Shown: positions 21,396 through 30,178, counted from the first letter of the stretch. The stretch: 64,000 nucleotides of DNA from SKKY01 sp965228015 (GCA_965228015.1 OZ245787.1:1116001-1180000); one strand, 5' to 3'. Notes: generated from the sequence alone by a model not told the origin. Numbers and translations are program-made.

Positions 21396-21572
21396 TTAGA
21401 AATCTATAGATCTGCGAATTTCTTCTACTCTTACTGGTTGTTGATTTTGAACAATTATTCTTAATTCTCCATACCTTATTCCCCTCAACATTTTTATTAA
21501 CTTCGTTTCTTTTTCTGTTAATTTTGACTTTTCTTTACTTAACGTTATAATTTTTTCATCCTCATTTAGCAT
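21396..21572 (-). CDS. DUF2292 (YezD-like) microprotein, copy 1
   Basis: A 58-residue protein; ATG 21572 is 8 bases after AAGGAGG. The core MLRGIRYGELRIIVQNQQPV and the ending RVEEIRRSIDF match the DUF2292/YezD family. It sits between a riboswitch terminator and a second terminator, so it is the first product of the B12-controlled transcript. Function unknown; its place argues for a link with corrinoid use or leader control. Confidence 0.75.
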   Translation of the reverse strand: MLNEDEKIITLSKEKSKLTEKETKLIKMLRGIRYGELRIIVQNQQPVRVEEIRRSIDF

Positions 21573-21593
21573 CTTTCTTCCTCCTTAAAATTC

Positions 21594-21655
21594 AAAAAAA
21601 GTCTCTTAAATCATGTGCAATAATTGCACATAACAAAGAAATCTTCCCATTCTGA
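21594..21655 (-). terminator. expression-platform terminator of riboswitch 1
   Basis: On the minus strand a long imperfect hairpin with the core ATGTGCAAT/ATTGCACAT is followed by AAGAGAC and TTTTTTT. It lies between riboswitch 1 and the DUF2292 microgene, the usual place of a transcription-terminating platform. Confidence 0.65.
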
Positions 21656-21704
21656 AGTCTTTCTTTTTTTCGCATAAAATATTTCCCCTATTTTAAGCAC
21701 ACTT

Positions 21705-21866
21705 TAAGGCAGGTCTCCTGGCTTACGAATCATTCTTCTCCCCACCTTCCCAGAAATTTGCTAATTTCCAGTGGCATTTTGGGGGCTTGTCCTCGTATAC
21801 AGTGGTGAGCCCGCGCCGGCTTATCCGGTTTTCCCTATTCTCCTTTTTTGACAAAGGCACCTTAAA
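21705..21866 (-). promoter_or_regulatory. cobalamin riboswitch 1 (proximal)
   Basis: The minus strand shows the conserved elements in order: AAGGTGCC at the 5' end, GGAGAATAGGGAA, the GCGCGGGCTCACCACTGTA core, the B12-box region GCCACTGG, and the 3' strand AAGCCAGGAGACCTGCC. It faces the DUF2292 microgene and the giant surface gene. Confidence 0.95.
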
Positions 21867-21937
21867 ATCATTATTTAATTTTTCCTAAAGCAAATAAATG
21901 AAATAGCATTGTATCCCCTTACTTTTTCATCCAATAT

Positions 21938-22096
21938 CAAGGCAAGTCTCCTGGCTGACAGTATAAAAAATTTTCACCTTCCCAAAGTGGGAAATCTTCA
22001 GTGGTACATAAAAATTCTCTTACTGCATACAGTGGTGGATCCGCGCCGGCTTATCCGCTCTTCCCTATTCTCCTTTTATTACAAAGGCACCCTGAA
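21938..22096 (-). promoter_or_regulatory. cobalamin riboswitch 2 (middle)
   Basis: Same order of elements on the minus strand: CAGGGTGCC, GGAGAATAGGGAAG, GCGCGGATCCACCACTGTA, TACCACTGAAG, and CAGCCAGGAGACTTGCC. Differences (GACTTGCC, TACCACTG) suggest some divergence. No terminator is seen between it and riboswitch 1. Confidence 0.9.
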
Positions 22097-22116
22097 ATTT
22101 TTGCTCGTATAAACTA

Positions 22117-22151
22117 TAAAAGCTATCTTATGTATATAAACATAAGATAGC
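22117..22151 (-). terminator. terminator between riboswitches 3 and 2
   Basis: GCTATCTTATG and CATAAGATAGC form a perfect 11-bp stem with an 8-base loop, followed by TTTT on the minus strand. It lies 3' of riboswitch 3 and is its likely expression platform. Confidence 0.7.
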
Positions 22152-22216
22152 CCCATTTTACCAACTGTTTTAGCGCATAAACACAATTAATCCCCTTGGG
22201 TTTATACTTTTACATC

Positions 22217-22372
22217 AAAGGCAGGTCTCCTGGCTGGCACTTCTTCCTTATTCCCATCTTCCCAGAGTATAATCTCCAGTGGCTTTATTGGGAACTTGTC
22301 CATGCTTACAGTGGTGGGTCCGCGTCGGTTTGTCCGATCTTTCCTATTCTCCTCAATAATGAGGCACCTTTA
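22217..22372 (-). promoter_or_regulatory. cobalamin riboswitch 3 (distal)
   Basis: The minus strand has AAAGGTGCCTC, GGAGAATAGGAAAG, GCGGACCCACCACTGTAAG, AAGCCACTGGAG and GCCAGCCAGGAGACCTGCC. It is the first of three aptamers in the transcript and resembles riboswitch 4 near its 3' end. Confidence 0.95.
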
Positions 22373-22400
22373 ATAACTCTATTTACTTCAATTAACACAA

Positions 22401-22429
22401 ATAATAACACTAATAAACATTATTTGCAA
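22401..22429 (-). promoter_or_regulatory. probable promoter of the B12 surface-protein transcript
   Basis: On the minus strand TTGCAA (-35) and TATTAT (-10) are 17 bases apart, about 20 bases before the 5' element of riboswitch 3. Confidence 0.5.
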
Positions 22430-22463
22430 TAGTGTTTTCTCATTATATCTTATTTATCTAATA

Positions 22464-23443
22464 CTAATCATTATCTAAAACTTTATTTTGAAGAATTATT
22501 TTCTTATCTAATTTTTCCATGGTTTCTTCCATTAATTCTAAAACTAAATATTTAGGAGATACTTCTTTAATCACTTGGTTTATAGCTCTATCTAGGAAAG
22601 GCTCATGACGATCTATTTTTGATATATGAGAAAATGATTTGCCAAACCTTTGCTCAAAAGATTCTGTAGAATCGTATTCTATTTCCCCTTTTATTATTTT
22701 TTTAACATATTCTCCACTTAACGATGAATTTAAATGGATTCCTTTAACTTTTTCTCGTTTATCTCCAAGACTGTCAATTTTATCAAGTATATATTTCACA
22801 GCTTCTTGTTCTGATCTCAAATCATGGTTGGAAATCATCATATGACCAATGTCTAGCATAATACCTGTTTTTTCATAGTTAATGTTTTCAATTAAGAAAT
22901 CAACCTGATTGGCATCTTTCATGCGGAAACCAGGCCACCAAAGATTTTCAAGCAATATATCGCAATCCATATCTGCCTTTCCTAATACTTGGTTAATCAT
23001 CTCGGCAAAGGCACTAATTACCTTCTCGCCAGAGTAAGTAAATTACCACGAATAACTATGATCAAGCTGAACATGGCTTACATGAAAAACCACATAATCA
23101 ACTTCCATTTTTTTGCAGTACAGCATTCGTCAAGATATCTTTTAATAAAAATTTCTTGATCTTTTCCACCATAATAATCTTGAGCTACTTTTATTAAACC
23201 AAATTGTTTTTCTAATTCAGCTTTATTGCTATTCCAAAAATCTAACCAAATTGGCCAAAAGGGCATATGAAGTCCAGTAATGTAAGGACTGGGGATAATC
23301 TTAGAATCCCACTTTTCAAAACTTTGAATAATTTCTAATCCATCTAAACTATGTTTTTGCATAAATTTATAGATTTTCTCTGGATCTTTTAAAAATTTAT
23401 TTGTATCCCAGGGATCAGTTGATAAATTGATTAATTTTTTCAT
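22464..23443 (-). pseudogene. xylose-isomerase-like TIM-barrel protein of the B12 operon, broken
   Basis: Starts at ATG 23443, just after the adenosyltransferase stop. The first part (LDGLEIIQSFEKWD, ITGLHMPFWPIWLDFW) and the second (DILLENLWWPGF, TGIMLDIGHMMISN, VKGIHLNSS) together form an AP-endonuclease-2/sugar-isomerase TIM barrel with metal-ligand Glu, Asp and His residues. Two lesions separate them: a lost base in the T7 run 23108-23114 and an in-frame TAA at 23043 (SYSW-stop-FTYSGEK). Its role with cobalamin is unknown. Confidence 0.7.
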
Positions 23444-23450
23444 GGTATTT

Positions 23451-23975
23451 CTACTTCTCAAAATAGATCAAGTCTATCTCAAGATACCTCTCTAAAGCAT
23501 ATAAAGTATCTGAAAGCCTATTAATATATTTCAATAATTCCTGGCTGACTTCTTCTTGTTTACTTAATCTAATAATAATTCTTTCGGCTCTTCTAGCTAC
23601 GGCTCTAGCTAAATCTAGATGGGCAGAACCTAAGTTGGAGCCAGCAATAATAAATTTGTTTATACTATCAATTTTCGCAATATAGTTATCTATGATAGAT
23701 TCTAATTGTTCAACATCCTCTCTTTTTATGGTAACTTGTCTTTTGTCTTCTTTTTTTGTTGACAAATCTGCACCCACAACAAACATCTTCCTTTGGATAT
23801 TTAATAATATGTTTTTTATTTCTTGATCATCAACATAATTTCTGGCAATTCCAATTGTAGCATTAAGCTCATCAACCGTACCATAGCTTTCTACTCTCAG
23901 GCTATCCTTATCTACTCTTTCCCCATCCCATAAACTTGTTTGACCTTTATCACCAGTTTTAGTATAAATTTTCAT
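23451..23975 (-). CDS. ATP:cob(I)alamin adenosyltransferase, PduO type
   Basis: Transfers the adenosyl group of ATP to cob(I)alamin to make coenzyme B12. The 174-residue protein has the N-terminal ATP motif YTKTGDKGQTSL, SYGTVDELNA, and the C-terminal VARRAERIIIRL with the conserved RRxER arginines. The second ATG of the ATGATG pair, at 23975, is 6 bases after AGGAGG and starts the conserved MKIYTKTGD. A cobalamin riboswitch and terminator lie upstream; a TIM-barrel gene follows. Intact. Confidence 0.95.
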   Translation of the reverse strand: MKIYTKTGDKGQTSLWDGERVDKDSLRVESYGTVDELNATIGIARNYVDDQEIKNILLNIQRKMFVVGADLSTKKEDKRQVTIKREDVEQLESIIDNYIAKIDSINKFIIAGSNLGSAHLDLARAVARRAERIIIRLSKQEEVSQELLKYINRLSDTLYALERYLEIDLIYFEK

Positions 23976-23999
23976 CATAATCCTCCTCTTAATTAAAAT

Positions 24000-24034
24000 T
24001 AAAAAGTCCCTTAGCTTATTCACTAAGAGACTTC
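24000..24034 (-). terminator. expression-platform terminator of riboswitch 4
   Basis: On the minus strand AGTCTCTTAG and CTAAGGGACT form a stem with one mismatch, followed by TTTTTAATTTT. It lies between riboswitch 4 and the ribosome site of the adenosyltransferase gene. Confidence 0.75.
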
Positions 24035-24121
24035 CCTTTTCTAGTCACTTATTCCATACATTAGACACATTCCATCTAAGTAAAGCAAAAACAATTTTCC
24101 CCTTGTTTTATACACTCCAAT

Positions 24122-24278
24122 TAAAGCAGGTCTCCTGGCTGGCACTTCTTCCTTATTCTCGCCTTCCCAGAAAATTTTTCCAGTGACATAATGAAAAATC
24201 GTCAGTGCATACAGTGGTGGGTCCGCATCGGTTTGTCCGATCTTTCCTATTCTCCTTCTTAATTAAGGGCACCTTAAA
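24122..24278 (-). promoter_or_regulatory. cobalamin riboswitch 4, leader of the adenosyltransferase
   Basis: The minus strand shows AAGGTGCCC, GGAGAATAGGAAAG, GCGGACCCACCACTGTATG, TGTCACTGGAA and GCCAGCCAGGAGACCTGC. The 3' half is close to riboswitch 3, so one is probably a duplicate of the other. Confidence 0.95.
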
Positions 24279-24315
24279 CAGCATCTATTTATTTGTAAAA
24301 ATTATCTATTTATAT

Positions 24316-24840
24316 TTATGCATTTCTTGCAGATGCAACAACATTTTTGCTGAAAGTTACAAGTGGATAAAGTACAACAATACCAACTGTATTAATAACT
24401 GCAGCTGGAAGAACTACTGTTGTAAACAATACCATAAATGGTGTAGGAATTCCTGAAAGTATTAAAGCTATTAAAAGAAATACTGAACCACTAAAAACTG
24501 TTCCAATAAAACCAATCGCTCCAAGAGATAGTAAACTTGGAACTTTATCTGCAAATAACTTAACCATTCCTAAAACGAATAAACTTGTAATTGGCTTATC
24601 AATTATGTTAGGTAACTGTCCTGCGGGAAAACTTGTAGTTAAAGCTGCAATCATACCTGCTACAATACCTGCAGTAATAGTTGGTGAAAAATCTTTTTTC
24701 ATAAAAATAATAATGAACAACATGATTAACATTACATCCGGCTTCATTCCAGCACCATAACCTGGAATAATAAGCCTTAAAACAAAACCTGCCGCCAACA
24801 ACAAACTAATTTGAACTAACTCTCTTAAATCTAATTTCAT
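24316..24840 (-). CDS. TrpP-like tryptophan/ECF-type S-component membrane protein
   Basis: A 174-residue protein of about five membrane helices. The segments GMKPDVMLIMLFIII and ALTTSFPAGQLPNIIDKP closely match my memory of the Bacillus tryptophan transporter TrpP/YhaG, which has an S-component-like fold. ATG 24840 is 8 bases after AGGAGA; the longer open frame to 24975 lacks such a site. It ends just upstream of riboswitch 4. A corrinoid-related role cannot be excluded, but similarity favours tryptophan. Confidence 0.7.
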   Translation of the reverse strand: MKLDLRELVQISLLLAAGFVLRLIIPGYGAGMKPDVMLIMLFIIIFMKKDFSPTITAGIVAGMIAALTTSFPAGQLPNIIDKPITSLFVLGMVKLFADKVPSLLSLGAIGFIGTVFSGSVFLLIALILSGIPTPFMVLFTTVVLPAAVINTVGIVVLYPLVTFSKNVVASARNA

Positions 24841-24979
24841 AATTAAATTTCTCCTCTCATCTCTTCTGACTAATCTCTGCCTATTCCAACATCTGGAAGG
24901 AATCAGGCTAGTTAAATATATAACTATAAATAATGATACTCTTTTTTGTAAAAAAAGCAAGAAAAGCTCTGACATAATC

Positions 24980-26521
24980 GTGTCAATTAATTATGGGTTT
25001 TAAAAGAATAAAAAACCCCTTGTATGTATTACGTGCTAAATCGCACTCGCTATCCTTTTAAACAATTCTCTTTTCCAAGTTCTCTTGCCAATTAAAACTA
25101 CTGGCACATTACCGAATTTCTCATCTGATATTAGGTTCGTAGCTTTTTTATAATACGGCTTTCTAATTTTATGATTCTTGTTTCTGTTTTTCTTGCTTCT
25201 TTCTTTTACTAAATCATATACATTACCTGAATTAGCCTTAAAAGCCCTCAGACGTGACATTTGATCAACACCTTCTCTGCACCAGCTTAGAGGCCTTGAA
25301 CTTAATCTTGCAGATAATATATGACTAATATGGCCTTCTGTGCTACAGCCTATATAATCCGGGTCATATTGATTCATTATACCTTCCCAATTATTTAACA
25401 CATAACTTCTAGCATCTTTTATTGCTTCTATTTTTTGTTTCTGATTCTGTTTCTTCAATTATTGCTTTGAATAAATCTTTTACGAAATCTTTCCTTTTCG
25501 TATTTATGTAATACCACATCATTTGGTGCGTGCCTTTCATATGAGCAGTTGCCTTCTTTATATATTTCGACAAATAGTATCTATCTAAAACATAGATACT
25601 ATCTTTAATCCATTCTTTGCCTTGTTTTATCCAGTTGGCTCCATCTCCTGATAAATATATCTTTTCGATAATTTCTTCTTCATAGTTGCTATCAATATAA
25701 TCAGCTACTTCAAGCCATAAATCAGCACTATCTTGGTAGAGACCACTAAAGTATCTGGGATTTATTAATTCATATCTATCTTTACTTACCTTTCACTTAC
25801 CTTCGTGAACATAAATTAATCTAGGTTCGGCACATGTTCCTCTTTGAAGTGAAACATGATCTTCATCAGCTTCGATGTACAAAACCTTAGCTTGAGAATC
25901 AGTTTTTTCACTGGTGCTGCATGATTAGAAATATCTTTAAGCTTTCTAATAGAATTCATTACTGTTTGACCAGTAAGATATACATTCTTCGATATTTTTT
26001 CGCTACTTTTTCTGTATGGTATCTCTATTGCTTCTTCTATTAACATTGATTCTAGCAATATATCCATTCTGTCATTTGCTTCAATACCAACAGCTTCATC
26101 AGATAAGTATTTATATTCACCGGTAATTTTATGAACATAATACGTTCTTTTATAGGTTACTTCACCAAATATCGTCGCCAAACTTTTCTTCGACTTTGTT
26201 TCCTTTATTTTCCAGTCTCTTTTTCTTGCACAATCTTTTTTAACTAAAATATCTACAGTTTCAAGTACTTTTTCTGTAATTGCAACCCCAACTTCATCCA
26301 GCATTTTTTTGGTTTTTAAAATGAATTCAGATATATTATTTCCCTCAATTAAAGTTGTTTCCATATTTTCTGCTATTTCTTTACCGATTTTAGTTGCAAT
26401 TTCATGTATAATATTATTCATTAGAGTTTCTCCTTTTTTGCGATTTGGTTTAGCGATTTAATTGTAACATAAGGAGTTGCTCTAATATTTTTTTGTTTTT
26501 TTACCCATAATTATTTTACAC
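24980..26521 (-). mobile_element. ISLre2-family insertion sequence, copy 1
   Basis: Ends in the inverted repeats GTGTCAATTAATTATGGGT (left) and the complement of GTGTAAAATAATTATGGGT (right), 1,542 bp apart, the usual size. It holds one degenerate transposase gene. A second, truncated copy lies at 53371-53853. The right end is only 3 bases from IS3 copy A. Confidence 0.85.
25036..26421 (-). pseudogene. ISLre2-family transposase (UPF0236), degenerate
   Basis: The first 180 residues (ATIFGEVTYKRTYYVHKITG, YRKSSEKISKNVYLTGQTV) and the last 140 (NQYDPDYIGCSTEGHISH, LSARLSSRPLSW) match the ISLre2 transposase. The middle (IEADEDHVSLQRGT, YVHEGK) is in other frames. At least three lesions are seen: near 25890, a short direct duplication with a TGA near 25793, and an extra T in the T6 run 25431-25436. 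Copy 2 has T5 at the same place and stays open. Confidence 0.8.
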
Positions 26522-26571
26522 TAAGGGGGTGCGGACAAAAACCTGGACTAAAAATACAGGAGGATGTCTAT

Positions 26572-27348
26572 ATGTATTCCTACGAAGAAAAAATTAAAGC
26601 TGTAAAATTATTAATTAAATATGACAAATGTTATGCACAAGTAATGCGGGAGTTAGGATACCTAGATAGAAAATCCCTAACGGCGTGGTACAAACAATAT
26701 TTAAGTAATGGTGACTTAATTAAAGAATGTGAAAGAAAAGCAAAATTTTCTGAAGAAGAAAAATACAGAGCTGTTAATCATTATTTAGAACACGGAAAAT
26801 GTGTACGACGCACTACAAGAATTCTTGGATATCCAAGCAGACCTACTCTTGATAAATGGATACTAGAATTGGCGCCTGAACAAAAGAAATATTGTCGCTC
26901 AGGTAACGCATTGATAAAATATACTCGTGAACAAAAAGAAGCAGCAGTTATAGCTTTATGCTCACGGGAAAAATCGGCCAGAGAAGTAGCGAATGAAATT
27001 GGCATTACCTGTGAGAGGCTTTATAGTTGGAAAAATCAGCTTCTAAAAAAAGGGTGGAATAGGACAATGCCAAAAAAAGATAAAGTATCCCCAAAAGTGA
27101 AAACTAATATTAGTGATGATCAAGCAAAATTATTATTAAAAGAAAAAGATGTTCTTTTAAAACAAGTGGAAGAATTAAAAAAGGATATATATCATCTTCA
27201 GTTAGAAAGAGATATTTTGGAAAAAGCAGCAGAAATAATAAAAAAAGATAAGGGCATTAGCATAAAAACACTTTCTAATAGTGAAAAAGCCATGGCGATT
27301 AATGCCCTAAGAGAGAATTTTTTTAAAAGATTTATTGATAATTCTTAA
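26572..27348 (+). CDS. IS3-family transposase OrfA, copy A
   Basis: A 258-residue DNA-binding subunit with tandem helix-turn-helix units (YEEKIKAVKLLIKYDKCYAQ, EEEKYRAVNHYLEHGKCVRR, REQKEAAVIALCSREKSARE), each ending in the RxLGYPxRxTLxxW-type helix, and a C-terminal leucine-rich coiled coil (LLKEKDVLLKQVEELKKDI) for pairing with OrfB. An AGGAGG site precedes ATG 26572. The TAA overlaps the OrfB frame by a few bases. Confidence 0.9.
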   Translation: MYSYEEKIKAVKLLIKYDKCYAQVMRELGYLDRKSLTAWYKQYLSNGDLIKECERKAKFSEEEKYRAVNHYLEHGKCVRRTTRILGYPSRPTLDKWILELAPEQKKYCRSGNALIKYTREQKEAAVIALCSREKSAREVANEIGITCERLYSWKNQLLKKGWNRTMPKKDKVSPKVKTNISDDQAKLLLKEKDVLLKQVEELKKDIYHLQLERDILEKAAEIIKKDKGISIKTLSNSEKAMAINALRENFFKRFIDNS

Positions 27349-27349
27349 C

Positions 27350-28144
27350 ATGGCAAAAAGTAGCTATTTTTATCAGGATTTTGTATTAAGTAAAGAAGAT
27401 AAATATTCCAGTTTACGTAATAAAATTAAAGAAGTTTTTATTGAATCTTCAAAACGTTATGGTTATCGAAGAATTCATTCAGTTATAAAGAAAACCGGTA
27501 TAATTATTTCAGAAAAAATTGTTAGAAGAATTATGAAAGAAGAGAAACTTTCAATACCAGGCATTAAGAAAAAGAAATACAACTCATATAAAGGTGAGAT
27601 AAGCCCTGTAATGCCAAATTTGTTGAAACACAATTTTCATGCTGATAAACCAAACCAGAAGTGGCTAACAGATCTAACCGAGTTCCATATTCCTGCCGGG
27701 AAAATATATCTTTCTCCAATTATTGACTGCTTTGATGGGCTGCCAGTCAGTTGGAGTATTGGAACCTCTCCTGATGCCACATTGGTAAATACAATGTTAG
27801 ACAAAGCCATCAGCACTTTAAATAAAAATGAAAGACCTATAGTACATACAGATCGTGGAGCACACTATCGTTGGCCTGGCTGGATTGAGAGAATGAAAAA
27901 AGCTCATCTTGTTCGTTCTATGTCAAAGAAAGGTTATTCTCCAGATAATTCTGCATGCGAGGGTTTCTTTGGCAGAGTAAAAAACGAAATGTTTTATGGA
28001 TATTCATGGAAAGAAGTCACAATAAAACAATTTATTGAAATATTAGATGAATATTTAAGGTGGTATGCAGAAAAAAGAATTAAAATTTCCCTTAGGGGAA
28101 TGAGTCCATTGACTTATAGAAAAAGCTTAGATTTAATTGCTTAG
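27350..28144 (+). CDS. IS3-family transposase OrfB (DDE integrase), copy A
   Basis: The catalytic subunit, about 264 residues. An N-terminal HTH_21 region (KRYGYRRIHSVIKKTG) is followed by the DDE core: Asp in WLTDLTEFHIPAG, Asp in IVHTDRGAHYRW, Glu in NSACEGFFGRVKNE. ATG 27350 directly follows the TAA of OrfA. The OrfB frame is open further upstream to 27311 past a T7/A4 run, so a fusion by slippage is possible. Confidence 0.9.
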   Translation: MAKSSYFYQDFVLSKEDKYSSLRNKIKEVFIESSKRYGYRRIHSVIKKTGIIISEKIVRRIMKEEKLSIPGIKKKKYNSYKGEISPVMPNLLKHNFHADKPNQKWLTDLTEFHIPAGKIYLSPIIDCFDGLPVSWSIGTSPDATLVNTMLDKAISTLNKNERPIVHTDRGAHYRWPGWIERMKKAHLVRSMSKKGYSPDNSACEGFFGRVKNEMFYGYSWKEVTIKQFIEILDEYLRWYAEKRIKISLRGMSPLTYRKSLDLIA

Positions 28145-28167
28145 GTCCAAAAAACGTCCGCACCCCC

Positions 28168-28848
28168 TTATATAAACCATAATTCCTGCTACCGATGCAA
28201 AAACAATTCCAAACATAACATCATTAAAATACCTATAAAATAATAGATATCCCATAATTGCTCCTGCGGGTTCAGCAAGGCCAGACAAAAAGATAGTTTG
28301 AAAGCTTTCATTCGACTACCTGTTGCATAAAAAATAGGAACAGCTACAGCAATACCTTCTGGAATATTGTGTATAGCTATGGCAAAAGCAATTGGAATTC
28401 CAAGACTTGAATCACTTAAAGCAACAGTGAAAGTAGCCAATCCTTCAGGAAAGTTATGAATAGCTATAGCTAAGGCAGTAAAAACACCCATTCTCATAAG
28501 GTTTTTTTATGATGTTCACTATTCCCATCCATTTCTTCAACAGTATGAACTTCATGAGGGTTATTTTCATCGGGAATAAGTTTATCTATAATAGCAATTA
28601 TAAGAATCCCTAAAAAATCCCCCAGCAGTCACCCAACTTCCCACTTTTTCTCCTAAAGAAATTGTTAATGAATCTCTTGCTTTAACAAAAGAAACATAAA
28701 TCATAACTCCTGCAGAAAATCCTAATGCTACAGATAAAAACCTTGTATTTGTTGTATTGGTAAGCAAGGCGAGAGCACTGCCAATACCTGTTGCCAACCC
28801 CGCAAATAATGTTAAAGAAAAGGCAAAGGTTAAATTTGAAATTTCCAT
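28168..28848 (-). pseudogene. ZIP-family metal transporter (ZupT-like), frameshifted and cut by IS3 copy A
   Basis: ATG 28848 begins LTFAFSLTLFAGLATGIGSA, typical of ZupT. The metal-site helices are present (ALAIAIHNFPEGLATF and IAIHNIPEGIAVAVP). Three one-base losses, in T6 near 28610, A7 near 28503 and T5 near 28292, scatter it over three frames. The 3' end is removed: the frame reads FGIVFASVAGIMVYI and then enters the IS. ZupT imports Zn, Fe or other divalent metals. Confidence 0.8.
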
Positions 28849-28990
28849 TATCTTATATCCCTTCCTATATCGTATTTAATTAACTTTATATCTATAATTC
28901 TCAAGCGCACTGATAGATTTGACTTGGTAGTGGTTCCCCGTTTCCTCCCTTTTTTCTTACAATTACCGATATAACAAATTTACGGTTTCC

Positions 28991-29026
28991 TTAAAAAATC
29001 TCTTCGCTTTTAAAGCCAAGAGATTT
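28991..29026 (-). terminator. terminator after ylbF-like gene
   Basis: AAATCTCTT and AAGAGATTT form a 9-bp stem with a 13-base loop; TTTTTT follows on the minus strand. It is 10 bases after the stop codon. Confidence 0.75.
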
Positions 29027-29035
29027 TCAATAGCT

Positions 29036-29395
29036 TTATTCACCTTTATCATTTAATATATCTGGCATCCAAAAGTTGAAGGCTTCAGTAAGACCTTTTG
29101 TTACATCCTCAAAGATTTTGCTCAGCATATATTCTGCCTGTAAAAACTCATTTATTGTTGGATGGAAGGTCAAAAGCTCATTCACTCTCTCTAATTCTTT
29201 CATCTTTTCTTCAGGAATTTCTTGACCCATCATCATGAAACTTTGAACTTCTACTTGTTTCTTTCTTATATCCATTAATATTTCTTTTGTTTCTTCTTTT
29301 TCCATTATTTTATTCTTTAATTCCTGATATCTTTTGTATTCCTGAGAATCTTTAATACTTCTTTCCATTTGTCTTAATGCATTATAAACATTCAT
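29036..29395 (-). CDS. YlbF/YmcA-family protein
   Basis: A 119-residue, mostly helical protein with the YlbF core KNKIMEKEETKEILMDIRKK and PTINEFLQAEYMLSKIFEDV. In Bacillus, YlbF/YmcA/YaaT bind RNase Y and influence mRNA decay and development; the role here is inferred. It overlaps the end of the upstream PHP gene and ends at a terminator. Confidence 0.8.
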   Translation of the reverse strand: MNVYNALRQMERSIKDSQEYKRYQELKNKIMEKEETKEILMDIRKKQVEVQSFMMMGQEIPEEKMKELERVNELLTFHPTINEFLQAEYMLSKIFEDVTKGLTEAFNFWMPDILNDKGE

Positions 29396-30148
29396 ATTGT
29401 ATCCTCCTTTTGGTAAATACCGGAATTTTACGAAAACCAGCTTTAATTGCCAGTTCTCTGGCTTTGTCTAAATCTCTTCCAACCTCTTCCGGATGATGAG
29501 CATCTGATGACAATGTTACTGGTATGTTGTTATCAAAAAGCATTTGAATTATTGGAAATGATGGATAAATTTCATTTACCGGTTTATTCAAGCCATTTGT
29601 GTTAATTTCAACCACTAAACCTGTTTTTGATATTTCCTTCAAATAAGGAGCGAAAATATTTTCAGGCTTACTTTTTACAGGTTTTATTCCAAAGATTTTA
29701 ATAAGATCTATATGTCCAAGAATATCATAAAAATCTTTTCTGGCTGATTCTGTAACCAAAGTAATATATTTTTCATAAAGTTTATCATGATCCCAGTTTT
29801 CGTATTCTTTTTTTTCTTTATCGCTATCAAACATCCATTTGCCAATATAATGAACAGATCCAATTATATAATCATAATCAAAGTATTTTACTTTTTTTCG
29901 ATTTCCTTAAGCTGATCGGGATAATAATCTATTTCTAATCCAACTTTGATAGTTATATCATTTACTTTTTCCTGAACTTTTTTGTACAAATTTAAATCCA
30001 GTTTTTCATAAAGGTATCTGCAATGATCAGCGAAACCAATTTCTTTAACTTTATTTAATCTTGCCTGTTCAATATATTTCAAAATATTTTCTTCAGTATG
30101 AAGCCTGTGCTCATGGCCTATAGCATGAACATGATAATCTATATACAA
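29382..30148 (-). pseudogene. PHP-domain phosphatase (HisJ-like), frameshifted
   Basis: TTG 30148 behind AGGGTGA starts YIDYHVHAIGHEHRL, the first PHP metal site (HxH). The second part has IIGSVHYIGKW, DILGHIDLIKIFG and TLSSDAHHPEEVG, so all metal-binding motifs exist. The halves are split by a one-base loss in an A run at about 29893-29899 (IEKK-stop versus KVKYFDYDYIIGS). A related intact gene is at 61664-62440. It may be a histidinol phosphatase or a general PHP phosphoesterase. Confidence 0.8.
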
Positions 30149-30178
30149 TTGATCACCCTGGTTCTGGCCTGTTTCAGT

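Larger units (their letters stand above)
26525..28167 (+). mobile_element. IS3-family insertion sequence, copy A
   Basis: Bounded by GGGGGTGCGGAC and GTCCGCACCCCC, 1,643 bp. Nearly identical copies lie at 38484-40129 and 47367-49010. Both transposase genes are open. It cuts the 3' end of a ZIP transporter gene. No matching target duplication is seen. Confidence 0.9.

Noticed and set aside
25780..25800. Short direct duplication (GGTAAGTGAAAGGTAAGT) in the ISLre2 transposase as a functional repeat.
   Set aside because: It introduces a TGA in a dead transposase and is best seen as a slippage duplication.
27311..27350. Programmed -1 frameshift between IS3 OrfA and OrfB.
   Set aside because: OrfB lies in the +1 frame relative to OrfA, not -1, and has its own ATG directly after the OrfA stop, so re-initiation is simpler.
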